From JAXGYX01 sp040772065 (GTDB lineage: Bacteria; Bacillota; Clostridia; Saccharofermentanales; Fastidiosipilaceae): a DNA stretch of 64,000 nt. A program made the position numbers and the translations under genes. Below, one piece after another: positions 32,785-41,986 of this stretch. The notes under the pieces are model-generated. The model saw only the letters and a program-made list of their open reading frames with translations. It made no database searches and was not told the DNA's origin. The DNA lies in assembly GCA_040772065.1 (NCBI GenBank), contig JAXGYX010000001.1, positions 1,860,001 to 1,924,000 on the forward strand, in the 5' to 3' direction. How positions within the stretch are numbered: the stretch's first letter is position 1; each line of letters starts with the position of its first letter.

Positions 32785-34881
32785 TTAATAATCCAAATGA
32801 GCGAGTTTGGCGTTCTTTTGAATGAAATTGCGCCTCGGCTCAACCTGCTCACCCATCAGTAGGCTAAATGTATCGTCGGCGGCTTTAAAATCTCCAATAT
32901 CGACACGCATCAGTTTTCTGGTTTTTGGATCCATTGTGGTGTGCCACAATTCATTCGCGCTCATTTCTCCGAGTCCCTTATAGCGCTGCAGTTTCGGATT
33001 ATCCCAACCTTGTTCAGCTTTAATATTTTCGACATCCTGCTCATCATAGGCGTAAAATGACTTTTGACCCACATAGACTCGGTAAAGAGGAGCGGCGGCG
33101 ATATAGACATGTCCGTTCTCAACGAGTGGTTTCATGTGTCGATAGAAAAATGTAAGCAACAGTGTGCGAATATGGGATCCATCGACATCGGCGTCAGCCA
33201 TGATGATCACTTTATGATATCTCAATTTGGATATATCAAAGTCATCGCCAATTCCCGCGCCCAAAGCCATGATGATTGGTGACAGTTTATCATTGTTGTA
33301 GACTCGATCAACGCGAGCGCGCTCGACATTCAACATTTTACCCCAGAGGGGCAATATCGCCTGATAACGGCGTTCACGTCCACCTTTCGCGGTTCCGCCG
33401 GCGGAGTCACCCTCGACGATGAAGATCTCAGCCAGCTCAGGGTCGTTCATTTGACAATCCGCAAGCTTGCCGGGGAGGGTGATCGTATCAAACGTGTCTC
33501 GGCGACGGGAAAGGTCACGCGCCCGCTTGGCAGCGTCTCTGGCACGGTACGCCAAAAGACATTTGTCAATAATCAGTTTAGCTGTAAGTGGATTCTCCAC
33601 CATATAGGCGGACAGCTTTTCATTCACGGCTGATTCCACAATTGTGCGAATTTCGGCATTGCCTAACTTTGTTTTGGTCTGACCTTCAAATTGTGGTTCA
33701 GGCAACTTGACGCTGATAATCGCGCAAATTCCCTCTCGCACATCCTCACCGGAAAAATTCTTTTCAGTCTCCTTGAGCATGCCTGTGTTCCGCGCGTAGT
33801 CATTGATCACCCGGGTCAACGCCGCTCGAAAACCTGTCAGATGAGATCCTCCCTCAATAGTCGCGATGTTATTCGCATAGGAATAAACGTTCTCATTATA
33901 GGAACTATTGTACTGAATCGCCACTTCCACAAAGGTGTCATCGACCCGACTCGCAATATAAATTGGTTCTTTGAATAGCGGATCTTTGTGTTGGTTAATA
34001 TATTCGACAAACGAGACGATGCCGCCGCTGTAGTGCAACAAAGTTGTGATCGGTTCTTCTTCAGGCCGATCGTCAATCAGCTTGATTGAAACTTCTTTGT
34101 TCAGAAAAGCCATTTCACGATACCGGCTCAACATTAAATCGTAATCAAATTCAATATCCGGAAAAATATCGGGATCAGGCATAAAAGTTGTCCGTGTTCC
34201 GGTATCGTCCGGATGAACTTGTCCGACAAGTTGCAACGGGGAGGTTGTCTTGCCTTGTTCAAAACCGATACGAAACAGATTACCCTCACGTTTCACATCG
34301 ACTTCCATCCAAGCGGACAGGGCGTTGACAACCGAGGCGCCAACACCATGCAATCCTCCGGAAACGGAATAGGCGCCGCCACCAAACTTTCCACCGGCGT
34401 GTAAAAATGTGTGAACAACTTCAACCGTGGGAATACCCATCTTTGGATGTTCGCCAACCGGAATGCCGCTGCCGTCGTCGGAAATCGTGACCGATCCATC
34501 GGAATTTAAAACAATGTCGATTCGATCACAACGGCCGGCAATCGCCTCATCCACCGAGTTCGCCACAATCTCATAAACAAGATGATGAAGACCACGCGAT
34601 GTCGTGTCTCCAATATACATGCCCGGCCTCTTGCGAACCGCGTCCAAGCCTTCCAAAACCTGAATATCGCCTTCGGTGTACGCAGAGGTATTTGTTGTGT
34701 CAAACCGATCCTGATCTGACACATCAATCAGCTGCTCGACAAAATCGCCGTCGAGCAGCGCTTTGGGATTTTCAGCCTCATTAAATGGACTTATTTCCTC
34801 CAAATCAGTCTGTTCCCCATTATCACTTTCCGGATCATCGGAAAGGTTTAAAAAATCAAATTCTTTTTCATTTTGATTCAT
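32785..34881 (-). CDS. gyrB: DNA gyrase subunit B
   Basis: ATPase subunit of gyrase, with 698 residues against about 640 usual. The GHKL ATPase motifs are EIVANSVDEA, DDGSGIPVG and GGLHGVGASVVNALS. The toprim domain has EGDSAGGTAKGGRERRYQAILPL and MADADVDGSHIRTLLL, and the tail ends QKNAKLAHLDY. The extra length is an acidic N-terminal extension of roughly 65 residues before the canonical start (EGDIQVLEGLDAVRKRPGMYIG). The start overlaps the remB stop by 14 bases. gyrA does not follow, unlike in Bacillus. Confidence 0.97.
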   Translation of the reverse strand: MNQNEKEFDFLNLSDDPESDNGEQTDLEEISPFNEAENPKALLDGDFVEQLIDVSDQDRFDTTNTSAYTEGDIQVLEGLDAVRKRPGMYIGDTTSRGLHHLVYEIVANSVDEAIAGRCDRIDIVLNSDGSVTISDDGSGIPVGEHPKMGIPTVEVVHTFLHAGGKFGGGAYSVSGGLHGVGASVVNALSAWMEVDVKREGNLFRIGFEQGKTTSPLQLVGQVHPDDTGTRTTFMPDPDIFPDIEFDYDLMLSRYREMAFLNKEVSIKLIDDRPEEEPITTLLHYSGGIVSFVEYINQHKDPLFKEPIYIASRVDDTFVEVAIQYNSSYNENVYSYANNIATIEGGSHLTGFRAALTRVINDYARNTGMLKETEKNFSGEDVREGICAIISVKLPEPQFEGQTKTKLGNAEIRTIVESAVNEKLSAYMVENPLTAKLIIDKCLLAYRARDAAKRARDLSRRRDTFDTITLPGKLADCQMNDPELAEIFIVEGDSAGGTAKGGRERRYQAILPLWGKMLNVERARVDRVYNNDKLSPIIMALGAGIGDDFDISKLRYHKVIIMADADVDGSHIRTLLLTFFYRHMKPLVENGHVYIAAAPLYRVYVGQKSFYAYDEQDVENIKAEQGWDNPKLQRYKGLGEMSANELWHTTMDPKTRKLMRVDIGDFKAADDTFSLLMGEQVEPRRNFIQKNAKLAHLDY

Positions 34882-35149
34882 TCAATTTACCTGCGTATTC
34901 ATCATTTCTAGCCAGCCTTTGGCGCAATGTCGTCGCGGACACAGGCGAAAGATAGACACCATCCAGTGTGACGACAAAGGACTTAGGCAGATCATCGGTA
35001 AGAACGGTGATCTGATTGTTTTGTTCCATTCTTTTGAGAAATTCACGGGTTGTTCTCACTGTCCCCCTGGATGTAGATGTCTCAAAACTAAAAATTCCGA
35101 CAATGATCTTATCCGAGACTGAACAGGTTCCGCCAATGTGTACATACAT
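34868..35149 (-). CDS. remB: RemB/YaaB-like DUF370 protein
   Basis: A 93-residue protein beginning MYVHIGGTCSVSDKIIVGIFSFETSTSR, the hallmark start of the DUF370 family between recF and gyrB in Firmicutes. In Bacillus subtilis RemA and RemB regulate biofilm matrix genes. The C-terminal part (KSFVVTLDGVYLSPVSATTLRQRLAR) is family typical. No good ribosome site is visible ahead of the ATG, 19 bases after recF, so translation may be coupled. Confidence 0.9.
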   Translation of the reverse strand: MYVHIGGTCSVSDKIIVGIFSFETSTSRGTVRTTREFLKRMEQNNQITVLTDDLPKSFVVTLDGVYLSPVSATTLRQRLARNDEYAGKLNESK

Positions 35150-35168
35150 GTACTATATTATATCATAT

Positions 35169-36380
35169 TCATATATCTTCAGAGAAAATACCGGCATGTT
35201 GGTTCTGAACGTGATAGTAGGTGATTGGCATGACGGATTCAATTTCCCGCATTTGGTTGTCCACCATCTCAGCTTCGGTGCAGGTTATGATCACCTGGTA
35301 ATCACGAATGCTGTCGACTAGATTTTCCCGCCTTCCCTGATCCAATTCCGACATCACATCATCCAACAATAAAAGGGGTCTGTTTCGGGTGGCCTCCTCG
35401 ATCAATTTTAACTCCGCCATTTTCAAAGAAAGAACGGCGGTGCGCTGTTGACCTTGAGATCCATAAACTCGCAGTGACATTCCATCCAGCTTGATGATCA
35501 AATCGTCACGGTGTGGCCCGTGGCTCGTGTTGCCTCGGCGGATGTCATCATCTCGCGAATCACGTAGCAAAGAGAAAATTTTCTCTTTGTTATATTCCAC
35601 GCTGTTTTCATCATCAAAGGAAAGTCCGCTGATCGTCTGATATCTAACTTTTAATTTTTCAACTCCGTTTACAATACTCGCGTGATATTTCGTGGCGTGC
35701 TTCGACAATTGTTCGACATAAAAGTGACGAACGCCGATGATTTCGGCCGCTACAATCGCGAGTGACTCATCCCAAGTATCCAGTTCAACCGCATCAAGAT
35801 CAAAAGGATCCGTTTTTGCGAAAGGCGCGCATTGATTATTTTCTCTCAACCGTTTCAACAATGTGTTTCTCTGCAGCAAAATCAGATTGAACTGCTGCAA
35901 AAGTGAAAAATAAGTTGGCTTGATCTGTGAGATGAGCAGATCCAAAAAACGCCGCCTGTTTTGTGGTCCATCTTTCACCATGCGCAAATCCTCAGGAGCG
36001 AAGATCACCGCGTTGAACAGACCCATCAAATGGCCGACCCGCTCCAACCTCAAACCATTGTGCCAGATCAAGCGTTGATTTTTTTGACGTTGAGGATTGG
36101 ACGAGATCGCTTCCAAATATTGAATCTCAATCCGTTGCGCATAACCTTTGTCATTCTCAAAATCGAGCGCGACTCGATAATTGCTCTCTCCACGGCGAAT
36201 CAATTCTTTATCCTTGGATGTGCGATGAGAGGAGGCACAGGTGCATAAATAAATCGCCTCCAAAATATTTGTTTTTCCCTGTCCGTTTTCGCCAAATAAA
36301 ACATTTACGCCCGGCTGAAAAGAAAGATTCAACAAGGCGTAATTGCGAAAATTTTCAACGTGGATGGAATGTGCAATCAT
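35169..36380 (-). CDS. recF: DNA replication and repair protein RecF
   Basis: SMC-like ATPase that loads RecA at gapped DNA. The protein has 403 residues, against about 370 usual. Walker A is FGENGQGKTNILEAIYL near residue 34. The family segments IFAPEDLRMVKDGPQNRRRFLDLLISQ, THGPHRDDLIIKLDG, SQGQQRTAVLSLKMAE (signature) and LLLLDDVMSELDQGRR (Walker B) are present. It lies 12 bases after dnaN. The S4-domain gene yaaA, found between dnaN and recF in Bacillus, is missing here. Confidence 0.96.
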   Translation of the reverse strand: MIAHSIHVENFRNYALLNLSFQPGVNVLFGENGQGKTNILEAIYLCTCASSHRTSKDKELIRRGESNYRVALDFENDKGYAQRIEIQYLEAISSNPQRQKNQRLIWHNGLRLERVGHLMGLFNAVIFAPEDLRMVKDGPQNRRRFLDLLISQIKPTYFSLLQQFNLILLQRNTLLKRLRENNQCAPFAKTDPFDLDAVELDTWDESLAIVAAEIIGVRHFYVEQLSKHATKYHASIVNGVEKLKVRYQTISGLSFDDENSVEYNKEKIFSLLRDSRDDDIRRGNTSHGPHRDDLIIKLDGMSLRVYGSQGQQRTAVLSLKMAELKLIEEATRNRPLLLLDDVMSELDQGRRENLVDSIRDYQVIITCTEAEMVDNQMREIESVMPITYYHVQNQHAGIFSEDI

Positions 36381-36392
36381 TGTGATGGTGGA

Positions 36393-37490
36393 TCACTTTC
36401 TAAGTGGCAACAACAAATAAGTGAATTGATCTGAGTCAAGGGGACGAATCAGACAAGGTCCAATATTTCCATTAAACGAAACGGATATCTGTTCATCGTC
36501 AATCACACGCAAAGCATCATAAAAATAGCGCGGATAGAAGTTGATATCAATCGGTTGTCCCTGCATATCGACCGATATCTCATCATGCAACACGCCATTG
36601 GTGGTAACCGCATCAACCATCAAAGTCTGATCCACTGTGGACAGACTGACCGGAAAGCGCTGTTCCTCCGCTGAAACTATCAACATGGCGCGTTCAATGG
36701 ATTGAAACAATTCATGGGTATTCAGTTGAATATTGGTCTGCTCGGAAGTGGGGATGATACTTTTATAATTCATGTATTCCCCTTGAATCAGACGTGAAAC
36801 CAGCTTAACATCGCCGAAATTAAACAGTATATGATTTTGCGTGTTGTAAATCGTCACATCTTCGTCACCATCCGAGAGAATGGCCTGAACTTCGCGCAAG
36901 GCTTTGCCATGGATGATGAATTCGAGGTCGGGCAACTCATTTTCGCTCGTTTCGGCGCACATGGCCAGACGAAAACCGTCGATCGCCACCATGATCATCC
37001 GATTGCCCGAGCATTGCAACAGGCAACCATTGAGATTGCGCCTCGCCTCATCGGTGCTGACCGAGAAAATCGTGCGCCTTATCATCGTTTTCAATGATTT
37101 TTGCTTCATCGTCAATTTACTGTCCACCGCGACTTCAGGCAATTTTGGAAACGTCGTGGCCTCTCTGCCTTTGATCTTAAATACACTTTTACCGGATTGA
37201 ATCACAACCGTCTCATTCTCATCCATCTCTATAGAAATCATCTCTTCGGGCAGTTTGCGCACAATTTCATTGAACATCCGCACATTCAAAACCACACTCC
37301 CCGGTTTTTGAACTTCCGCGGGCACCATACATTCGACGCCAATTTCCATGTTGTAGCCCGTCAGCTTGATCTGATCGGTCGCTTCAAAGAGAATACCGTC
37401 CAAAATCGGCATAGGCGAACGAATCGCTGCGGCTTTGGACGCATTTGTTATACCGGTAGTTAGTTCATGTTGTGAACAAATCAGTTTCAT
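36393..37490 (-). CDS. dnaN: DNA polymerase III beta sliding clamp
   Basis: Ring-shaped processivity clamp of 365 residues from the ATG at 37490 (MKLICSQHELTTGITNASKAA), with GAGG eight bases ahead. The longer frame starts in the dnaA-dnaN gap and is rejected. Typical marks are the C-terminal sequence FTYLLLPLRK and DGFRLAMCAE in the second domain. It is likely expressed from dnaA and from its own signals in the origin gap. Confidence 0.96.
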   Translation of the reverse strand: MKLICSQHELTTGITNASKAAAIRSPMPILDGILFEATDQIKLTGYNMEIGVECMVPAEVQKPGSVVLNVRMFNEIVRKLPEEMISIEMDENETVVIQSGKSVFKIKGREATTFPKLPEVAVDSKLTMKQKSLKTMIRRTIFSVSTDEARRNLNGCLLQCSGNRMIMVAIDGFRLAMCAETSENELPDLEFIIHGKALREVQAILSDGDEDVTIYNTQNHILFNFGDVKLVSRLIQGEYMNYKSIIPTSEQTNIQLNTHELFQSIERAMLIVSAEEQRFPVSLSTVDQTLMVDAVTTNGVLHDEISVDMQGQPIDINFYPRYFYDALRVIDDEQISVSFNGNIGPCLIRPLDSDQFTYLLLPLRK

Positions 37491-37779
37491 GTTGTTACCT
37501 CGCCAAAATGATCTTTGATGATTGCCTATATTATTTCTTAATCTATGTTTTTTTATCACTCCTATTATTATAGAGTGTGGAAAATATGGAAAAACCGAGT
37601 TTGGCCATATTTTTCAAGGAAATCAGCTGTGAATAACTTTGCTTTGGATTGCCAGTTTGGTTGTGGATTGTTTGCGGACAATGTGGACGGTAATTTAATC
37701 AACAATGAACGCACAATCGGTTTTCCTCAAATGAGCAAAGTTTTATGGAAAACTGAGGGGGTCGGACAGCTTGTGGCTG
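37491..37779. other. dnaA-dnaN gap with DnaA-box-like cluster, part of the likely oriC
   Basis: The gap has four same-direction motifs related to the DnaA box (TTATCCACA, read on the minus strand): 37576-37584 (one mismatch), 37628-37636 (one mismatch), 37662-37670 (two) and 37682-37690 (three). They lie next to a very AT-rich stretch (about 37520-37575) that could unwind. In Bacillus the unwinding element also lies between dnaA and dnaN. No open reading frame here looks real. Confidence 0.65.
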
Positions 37780-39162
37780 TCATTCAACCTGGATGGATTT
37801 GAGCAATGTTTCAATTTCCTGCTTGCTTTTGTCGTCATCCTTTCGCAGTTTTTCAATTTTTTCGCATCCGTGTATCACAGTGCTGTAATGATTCCCAAAT
37901 ATTTTTCCGATCTGCTCGAAAGTCAAATTCAAAACTGTGCGCAATAGAAACATGGCCACCTGCCTAGGATAGGCGATCTCGTTGTTGCGTCGTTTTGATT
38001 TGATGTCATCGACGGTAATATTGTAAAAAGCGCTGACCACTTCAATGATCGTCTGTTCATCGAGTTTGTTTTTTGGATTTTGACTGATTACATTTTTTAA
38101 CGCGACCATGGCGATTTGCAGATTGATCTCACCTGACAACATCGCGTAGGCGGTGACTGTGTTGAAGGCGCCCTCCAGCTCACGTATGTTCGAGGAGATA
38201 TTGCCGGCTATATACTCAATGACATCGGTCGGCAAATGAATGTTTTTCTCCTTGGACCGTTGATTTAATATGGCCACTCGGGTTTCGTAATCCGGCGGTT
38301 GTATGTCGACTATGAGTCCGCTGGCAAAACGGGTACGCAGTCGTTCCTCAAGGAAAGATAAATTTCCCGGTGGTTTGTCACAAGTCATGACGATGTTGTT
38401 TCCGGCCTCGTATAAGGCGTTGAAGGTGTGGAAAAATTCGATTTGGGTGCTTTCTTTTCCTTCGATAAATTGAATGTCATCAATCAGCAATAAATCACAA
38501 TTTCGATATTTATTGCGAAATTGAGTGTAATTCTTTTTGCCGATTGTGTCGATGAATTCATTTAAAAATCGTTCGCTCTGAACATAGATCAGCTTTTTAG
38601 TCGGAAAGTTTTTTCGGACGTGGTTGCCAATCGCGTGCATCAAGTGAGTTTTTCCCAAACCGGAACCACCGTAGAGAAATAACGGATTGTAGCTCGATCC
38701 ACCCTGCTGATCGGCGACGGCGACACAGGCCGCGTGCGCGAAGCGATTTCCCCCGCCAACGACGAAGGTGTCAAATGTGTAATGTTGAAAAATTGAGTCG
38801 TTGGACTCTTCCATCTCGCTGTCTTTGCCATCTGTCATAAAGTTGGGATGAACTGAGGGCGGTTGACTGGGGGGACTTGTTGGTTCGATTTCCGCCATGT
38901 CAGAGATTATGCGAATGCTCATTTCGATCGGCACGATGGAATTAAGTATGTTTTGAATCAATGAATGATAGTTCTCGGTAAAATTTACATGAAAAGCCGA
39001 AGGCGCCAATAAAATCAGCGCGGAATCATCAATCCGTACCGGTTTTAGAGGGCGCATCCAAGTATTCATGGTAATTTCCGTTGTCTCTTTTTCGAGGGAG
39101 AGCAACACTTTTTTCCAGATCTCGTCGACCGAAACATCGGCCGGGTTCATGGCTGACTGCAT
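37780..39162 (-). CDS. dnaA: Chromosomal replication initiator protein DnaA
   Basis: AAA+ initiator of 460 residues. Domain I covers about residues 1-90, followed by a variable linker. Walker A is GGSGLGKTH (residues 165-173), Walker B is LLLIDDIQFIEGKE, and the arginine-finger region is RLRTRFASGLIVDIQPPD. The domain IV DNA-binding signature is IGKIFGNHYSTVIHGCEKI near the end. GGAAGGA precedes the ATG. It is the first gene of the minus-strand origin cluster. Confidence 0.98.
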   Translation of the reverse strand: MQSAMNPADVSVDEIWKKVLLSLEKETTEITMNTWMRPLKPVRIDDSALILLAPSAFHVNFTENYHSLIQNILNSIVPIEMSIRIISDMAEIEPTSPPSQPPSVHPNFMTDGKDSEMEESNDSIFQHYTFDTFVVGGGNRFAHAACVAVADQQGGSSYNPLFLYGGSGLGKTHLMHAIGNHVRKNFPTKKLIYVQSERFLNEFIDTIGKKNYTQFRNKYRNCDLLLIDDIQFIEGKESTQIEFFHTFNALYEAGNNIVMTCDKPPGNLSFLEERLRTRFASGLIVDIQPPDYETRVAILNQRSKEKNIHLPTDVIEYIAGNISSNIRELEGAFNTVTAYAMLSGEINLQIAMVALKNVISQNPKNKLDEQTIIEVVSAFYNITVDDIKSKRRNNEIAYPRQVAMFLLRTVLNLTFEQIGKIFGNHYSTVIHGCEKIEKLRKDDDKSKQEIETLLKSIQVE

Positions 39163-39387
39163 TTGTTTTCCTTCCTGCCCGATTTTGCAAACCGCAAAGT
39201 ATATATATATTATCAGATAAGAAAAATATTTGTGATAAACGATTCTGTGTTATTTTAGAGCAAACCTTATTATACTCAATATATATAAGACAGTGATTAG
39301 TAAGTTAATTCGGTTTTGAGTTATATTTTCGCTATAATAAAATAATTTATAACGATTATCCTAGAATTGATGCTAAAGAGGTAAAGG
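39163..39387. promoter_or_regulatory. AT-rich divergent promoter region between dnaA and the CAP-domain gene
   Basis: The gap is strongly AT-rich (about 39195-39350). TATAAT boxes point both ways: on the minus strand at 39269-39274 towards dnaA, and on the plus strand at 39333-39338 towards the CAP-domain gene. Clear -35 boxes are lacking. This is also where gene direction switches, so it may belong to the origin. Perfect DnaA boxes are not seen in it. Confidence 0.5.
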
Positions 39388-41622
39388 ATGAGACCGTCAA
39401 ATAAAAAGATTGGACGCCTGGTGTTGGCTTTGTTCACGACACTGGTATTGTGTTGGAATGTTGTGGGCGCTCGAAATGTGTACGCGCTGTCACAGATCGA
39501 TGTAACCTCATATTATGATCAAACTCCGGAGTCATTGCTCAGACTCAAACAAAAATACGAGATTGAATTTGATTACGATCAGCCAATTTTTAAAAAAGGT
39601 TTGGAACCGGTAATCAATGACAAACAGGTTGTCGGCGGCACACTAAAGGATGAAGTGATCACAGACACAGTTCGCCGATTGAATTATTTTCGTGAATTGT
39701 ATGGCTTGCGTCCGGTAAGTGAGATCAATGCTGACGCGATGGAAAACAGCGGACATTGGGCCGCGGCACTGGCCGCGGCGGGAACGATCGCTCACGATGT
39801 CGATCGGCTGGAGGGCGAACATCCGGTGTTGACCACGGAATTTTTAACGCCTATCTCGTTTCGCCGGTCACCGGATTCATATCTGGAAAATGTCAGCATG
39901 GAAGCCACCAACATAAGTAAATTGTATAATGATTTTTTGGTCACATCGGTGGATGGTTGGATAGATGATCTTTATAGCAACAATGATATCGGTCATCGAA
40001 TGACCATTCTGGATCCCAAAGTGACCTCCTGGTCGATGGGTGTGGCGACCAATTCATTGAATTTAAATGATCAGTCATTTAATGCCGCGTATTCGGTGTT
40101 GCGTTCTCATTGTTCAGGCGAAGAAGTGATGGAGGATGTCGTACCTGACCTTGCGTCTTATCCAACACCGGGTATATTTCCTTCGGAAGCGTTTATCATG
40201 CGCGAGATCAATGGTGAGGATGTGCAGACGGCTCAATGGCATTTTGAATTGAGTGAAGGACACCGCGCCATTGATCCGCAGGTTGAGATTATCATTGATG
40301 ATGAGGTTTTGCAGACAGTCAAACCGGTTAAATATTGGGATCGGATGATTTTTCAGTACCAACCGTCAGATGAGGTGATCGGAAAAATAGCGGTAAAAGA
40401 TAAGAATATATATAGAGGCAAGCAGGGGGCGTCGTATGATGTCCGGATTTCAGGATTTGAAAACGAGTCGGGAGAATCGGTTATCTATCGATACACAACT
40501 TGGTTTGATTATAAGAGCGAGGTGGACCCGGCCGATCCATCTCAAGAAGTCATGCATGATTCGTCGGCGGATAGAGATCAGAAAGAAACGGACGCTGTGA
40601 AGAAGGAAGATGGCCGACAGAGTAAAGAGACTTCAAACTCCAATGACACCACCTCGACGACAACCTCGCCTTCGTCACCGACGACGACGACAACCTCGTG
40701 TTCAACGTCGACGACAACTTCGTATCCAACGTCCACAACCTCGTATCCAATGTCCACGACGACCTTGCATTCACCGCCCTCCGACAATGATGATTCAAGG
40801 TCAACCGCTAAAGTTGTTTCTTTATTAAAACAGCCGCCGACCAATCAAGACAGCGAAATTGATAATTCTCCTGAGATGACTGAATTAAACGATCGCGGCA
40901 CGGGTATTCTAGTTTCCGGGAAGGGATTGGCGGGCTATGACTTAATTGTCGAAGAGGTGAAAGATATTGACCCATATCGGGTGTTGCTCAACGAGAATCA
41001 AACCATTCACGCACTCTATGACATCCATCTTGAAAAAGAAGGCGTCGAAGCCTTGTCACCGGGGACGGTGGAAGTTCGTTTTCCGTTGATTGACGATCTG
41101 GGTCAATTGGATTTTGAAATCAATCATCTGACCTTAGATAATCGACAGGTGATCGATTATCAAATTGAAAATGGATACATCGTAATCGAGTCCGATCACT
41201 TTAGTTATTTCGCAGTGATCTCTCAGCCAATGACAGCGCTGAAAGATACCGATTCGGATCAGCGAACAACGTCCGGAGAGATGAAGGGCTTGTCCGCGAA
41301 GGAATCTTTGGAATCTGACGGACAGCCAGGTCAAAAACTGATTGTTCCCTCACCACGAAAGGTCATGTTGTCGGCGGACGGAGAAGGAGACTTTCATAAG
41401 CCGGTTTCACCTTCGGAACAAGCGGTCAAAGTCATGCCGCAGACCGGTGAGACCATTTTATATTCCGTATTGGCGGTGATCGCCTTGACGATCGCCGTGC
41501 TGGCGGTTGTCTTCCTCGTAAAGCGGAATAAAAAAGCCGATGCGGAATCCACGACTCAAACTGATGACAATCTTGATGATTTTGTGGAAGATGACATCGA
41601 TAAATCAAATAAAAAGGAATGA
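39388..41622 (+). CDS. Secreted CAP-domain surface protein with sortase-like C-terminus
   Basis: A 744-residue exported protein. Residues 1-32 are a signal peptide ending VYA. A CAP/SCP domain follows at about residues 85-250 (TVRRLNYFRELYGLRPVSEINADAMENSGHWAAALAAAGTIAHD). After a beta-rich region comes a low-complexity Thr/Ser/Pro linker (about 410-465), then another beta-rich domain. At residues 683-687 is MPQTG, then a hydrophobic helix and KRNKK, which is the layout of an LPXTG-type sorting signal. Unusually, about 28 acidic residues follow the positive stop-transfer. It may be a sortase substrate or simply a membrane-anchored protein. GAGG lies ahead of the ATG. Function is unknown; CAP proteins often take part in envelope biology or adhesion. 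Confidence 0.82.
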   Translation: MRPSNKKIGRLVLALFTTLVLCWNVVGARNVYALSQIDVTSYYDQTPESLLRLKQKYEIEFDYDQPIFKKGLEPVINDKQVVGGTLKDEVITDTVRRLNYFRELYGLRPVSEINADAMENSGHWAAALAAAGTIAHDVDRLEGEHPVLTTEFLTPISFRRSPDSYLENVSMEATNISKLYNDFLVTSVDGWIDDLYSNNDIGHRMTILDPKVTSWSMGVATNSLNLNDQSFNAAYSVLRSHCSGEEVMEDVVPDLASYPTPGIFPSEAFIMREINGEDVQTAQWHFELSEGHRAIDPQVEIIIDDEVLQTVKPVKYWDRMIFQYQPSDEVIGKIAVKDKNIYRGKQGASYDVRISGFENESGESVIYRYTTWFDYKSEVDPADPSQEVMHDSSADRDQKETDAVKKEDGRQSKETSNSNDTTSTTTSPSSPTTTTTSCSTSTTTSYPTSTTSYPMSTTTLHSPPSDNDDSRSTAKVVSLLKQPPTNQDSEIDNSPEMTELNDRGTGILVSGKGLAGYDLIVEEVKDIDPYRVLLNENQTIHALYDIHLEKEGVEALSPGTVEVRFPLIDDLGQLDFEINHLTLDNRQVIDYQIENGYIVIESDHFSYFAVISQPMTALKDTDSDQRTTSGEMKGLSAKESLESDGQPGQKLIVPSPRKVMLSADGEGDFHKPVSPSEQAVKVMPQTGETILYSVLAVIALTIAVLAVVFLVKRNKKADAESTTQTDDNLDDFVEDDIDKSNKKE
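40696..40764 (+). repeat. Degenerate 21-24 base tandem repeats coding the Thr/Ser linker
   Basis: Three units beginning TCGTG or TCGTA follow each other (40696-40719, 40720-40740 and 40741-40764). Each contains a variant of CAACGTCCACAAC and encodes S-C/Y-P/S-T/M-S-T-T-type residues. Related GACGACAAC units extend a little upstream. Such arrays can change length by slippage, altering the spacer between surface domains. Confidence 0.65.
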
Positions 41623-41629
41623 GATTGAT

Positions 41630-41986
41630 ATGAAACCGATCATTTATTGTTATGAGCGATGCGGCACTTGTAAAAAAGCCTTGAAATGGCTGGAAGAAAA
41701 TAAAGTGGATTTTATATCCCGCAGCATCACCGAGGAGACGCCGAGCGTCGATGACCTTAAACAACTGTATGAAAGAAGTGAATTAAAGCTAAGACGTTTT
41801 TTCAATACCAGCGGAATGAAATATCGTGAACTTAAATTGAGCAAACGTCTGCCGGAGATGAGTGAGTCCGAACAGCTGGAATTATTGGCCTCTGATGGCA
41901 TGCTGATCAAACGGCCACTCCTGATCACCGACGATGCCGTGCTGACGGGATTCAAGCCGGACATATGGGAAGAAATTCTACTTTGA
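41630..41986 (+). CDS. ArsC/Spx-family thioredoxin-fold protein
   Basis: A 118-residue protein from the ATG at 41630; the reading frame upstream overlaps the CAP-domain gene. The N-terminal CGTC at residues 11-14 follows YCYERC, as in the ArsC/Spx/YffB family. The C-terminal half reads LIKRPLLITDDAVLTGFKPDIWEEIL, the family signature. Spx needs an arginine at the alpha-CTD contact and acts on RNA polymerase, but the sequence here resembles the arsenate-reductase-like YusI branch more. The role is therefore uncertain: thiol redox or stress response. It converges with the VanZ-like gene, with nine bases of overlap. Confidence 0.82.
   Translation: MKPIIYCYERCGTCKKALKWLEENKVDFISRSITEETPSVDDLKQLYERSELKLRRFFNTSGMKYRELKLSKRLPEMSESEQLELLASDGMLIKRPLLITDDAVLTGFKPDIWEEILL

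Noticed and set aside
40650..40770. CRISPR-like or satellite array
   Set aside because: The units are adjacent, unequal, in frame and encode a Thr/Ser linker; there are no spacers.
41630..41986. Calling this gene Spx
   Set aside because: The CGTC site and C-terminus fit the wider ArsC/YffB family, and nothing visible shows the RNA-polymerase-binding features specific to Spx.
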